Shown here: piece by piece, positions 63,566 through 64,000 of the stretch | Layout: each line of letters starts with the position of its first letter | Position numbering within the stretch: the stretch's first letter is position 1 | Source: Fimbriimonadaceae bacterium | GTDB lineage: Bacteria; Armatimonadota; Fimbriimonadia; Fimbriimonadales; Fimbriimonadaceae | DNA: 64,000 nucleotides | Reading direction: 5' to 3' | NCBI GenBank assembly: GCA_019638675.1 | Contig: JAHBTE010000001.1 | Span: 1 to 64,000, forward strand | Translations under genes and position numbers: made by a program | Notes under the pieces: generated by a model | Databases searched by the model: none | Seen by the model: only the letters and a program-made list of their open reading frames with translations | What the model was told of the DNA's origin: nothing

Positions 63566-64000
63566 GATTCATTGCCTCAGCGATCATATGATGGAATTGG
63601 TGGACACCTAGTTCACGTTTAGGCGAATAGCGACCTCTATCATAAAATCGGCTACCGACACCTTTCATCGTCATTTCGACAACGACTTCATCTTCCCGTT
63701 CAACTCGGTCGAGGTCGCCGCCGGCTCCTTCGCCGATGAGTTCTGGCTTCCAAACGAATGGTAAGAACGTCACCTTAGTGCGGTTGACGGCAAGAGGCTG
63801 AATAATGTTTACGCTCAGCCCCCACGGATAAAAATTCAACATGAGATTCGGGAAAAGCCAATAGTAGTAAGCACCGATGCGGGAGCCGAAATCAGGACTG
63901 CTTTCGGGGAGGTCAAACGCTGGCTCTCCGGTTCCAGCAAACCCGACCTGTAAGTTGCCGTACTTAATGAGTTCCGTGCGGTAATTCCCATAATCCAGAG
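63558..64000 (-). CDS. Rieske-type oxygenase alpha subunit, C-terminal part
   Basis: The frame is open to the window edge, so only the C-terminal 147 or so residues are seen, starting LDYGNYRTELIKYG. This is the catalytic SRPBCC-like domain: FGSRIGAYYYWLFPNLMLNF, NIIQPLAVNRTKVTFLPFVW, DRVEREDEVVVEMTMKGVGS and RFYDRGRYSPKRELGVHQFH closely follow ring-hydroxylating or quaternary-amine (CntA-like) oxygenase alpha subunits. The Rieske [2Fe-2S] part and mononuclear iron ligands lie outside. Stop overlaps the DUF423 start by 8 bases. Substrate unknown. Confidence 0.85.
   Translation of the reverse strand, partial: LDYGNYRTELIKYGNLQVGFAGTGEPAFDLPESSPDFGSRIGAYYYWLFPNLMLNFYPWGLSVNIIQPLAVNRTKVTFLPFVWKPELIGEGAGGDLDRVEREDEVVVEMTMKGVGSRFYDRGRYSPKRELGVHQFHHMIAEAMNRE

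Overview
The window looks like chromosomal DNA of a free-living Gram-negative-type bacterium of about half G+C. It is gene-dense, with short spacers and many 1 to 4 base start/stop overlaps, and shows no phage, transposon or CRISPR material. Two proteins end in PEP-CTERM sorting tails (VPEPATM...RRRKK), and many secreted proteins begin with an unusually short signal-like segment lacking Lys/Arg. Together with an OGG1-type glycosylase, an IspDF fusion and an ATP synthase operon without atpD/atpC, this suggests Armatimonadota (class Fimbriimonadia). That placement is inference from style, not from a marker-gene search.

Bases 1-7300: a truncated gene, a small hypothetical gene, an AIM24-family protein, two tandem paralogous exported proteins of unknown function, a MATE exporter and an AT-rich DUF2971 gene. 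Bases 7300-13600 (minus strand): a nucleotide-sugar cluster (glycosyltransferase, a GDP-mannose 3,5-epimerase of plant type, GDP-L-fucose synthase), then aspartate kinase coupled to a separate ACT-domain protein, and an aldo/keto reductase. Bases 13600-17050 (plus): an exported protein, then a possible structured leader, a G5/3D cell-wall protein, rsmA and queG in an overlapping run. Bases 17000-24500 (minus): ligA coupled to an OGG1-type glycosylase, an exported protein, a CLC transporter with a TrkA-C-like tail, an AI-2E-type permease and small membrane proteins.

Bases 24500-43100: mnmA coupled to a VKOR-DsbA fusion; miaB; a minus-strand run of tgt, ppa, two paralogous lipoproteins and a 2-hydroxyacid dehydrogenase; a PEP-CTERM protein; a PepSY protein and an M20 dipeptidase diverging from galK; a LuxR-type HTH protein; comF; hpf; ispDF; a PIN-TRAM membrane protein; and an exported transglutaminase. 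Bases 43300-54100: topA, rhodanese, recG, then the ATP synthase operon (atpZ-like, atpI-like, atpB, E, F, H, A, G), closed by a strong terminator. Bases 54100-64000: an ECF sigma factor, a choice-of-anchor-A PEP-CTERM protein, a beta-lactamase-fold hydrolase, an M61 peptidase, tryptophan dioxygenase plus kynureninase, and a tightly packed minus-strand operon (Rieske-type oxygenase fragment, DUF423, amidase, double thioredoxin protein, SGNH hydrolase).

The most notable observations are: the short uncharged signal peptides whose starts are pinned by upstream stops; a Tgt that has lost three of its four zinc ligands; the plant-type epimerase with all four catalytic residues at a constant offset; the ATP synthase operon lacking beta and epsilon; and a hairpin that would hide the ribosome binding site of a PEP-CTERM gene. 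No spacer without a gene exceeds 300 bases. I saw no rRNA, convincing tRNA, or origin of replication.
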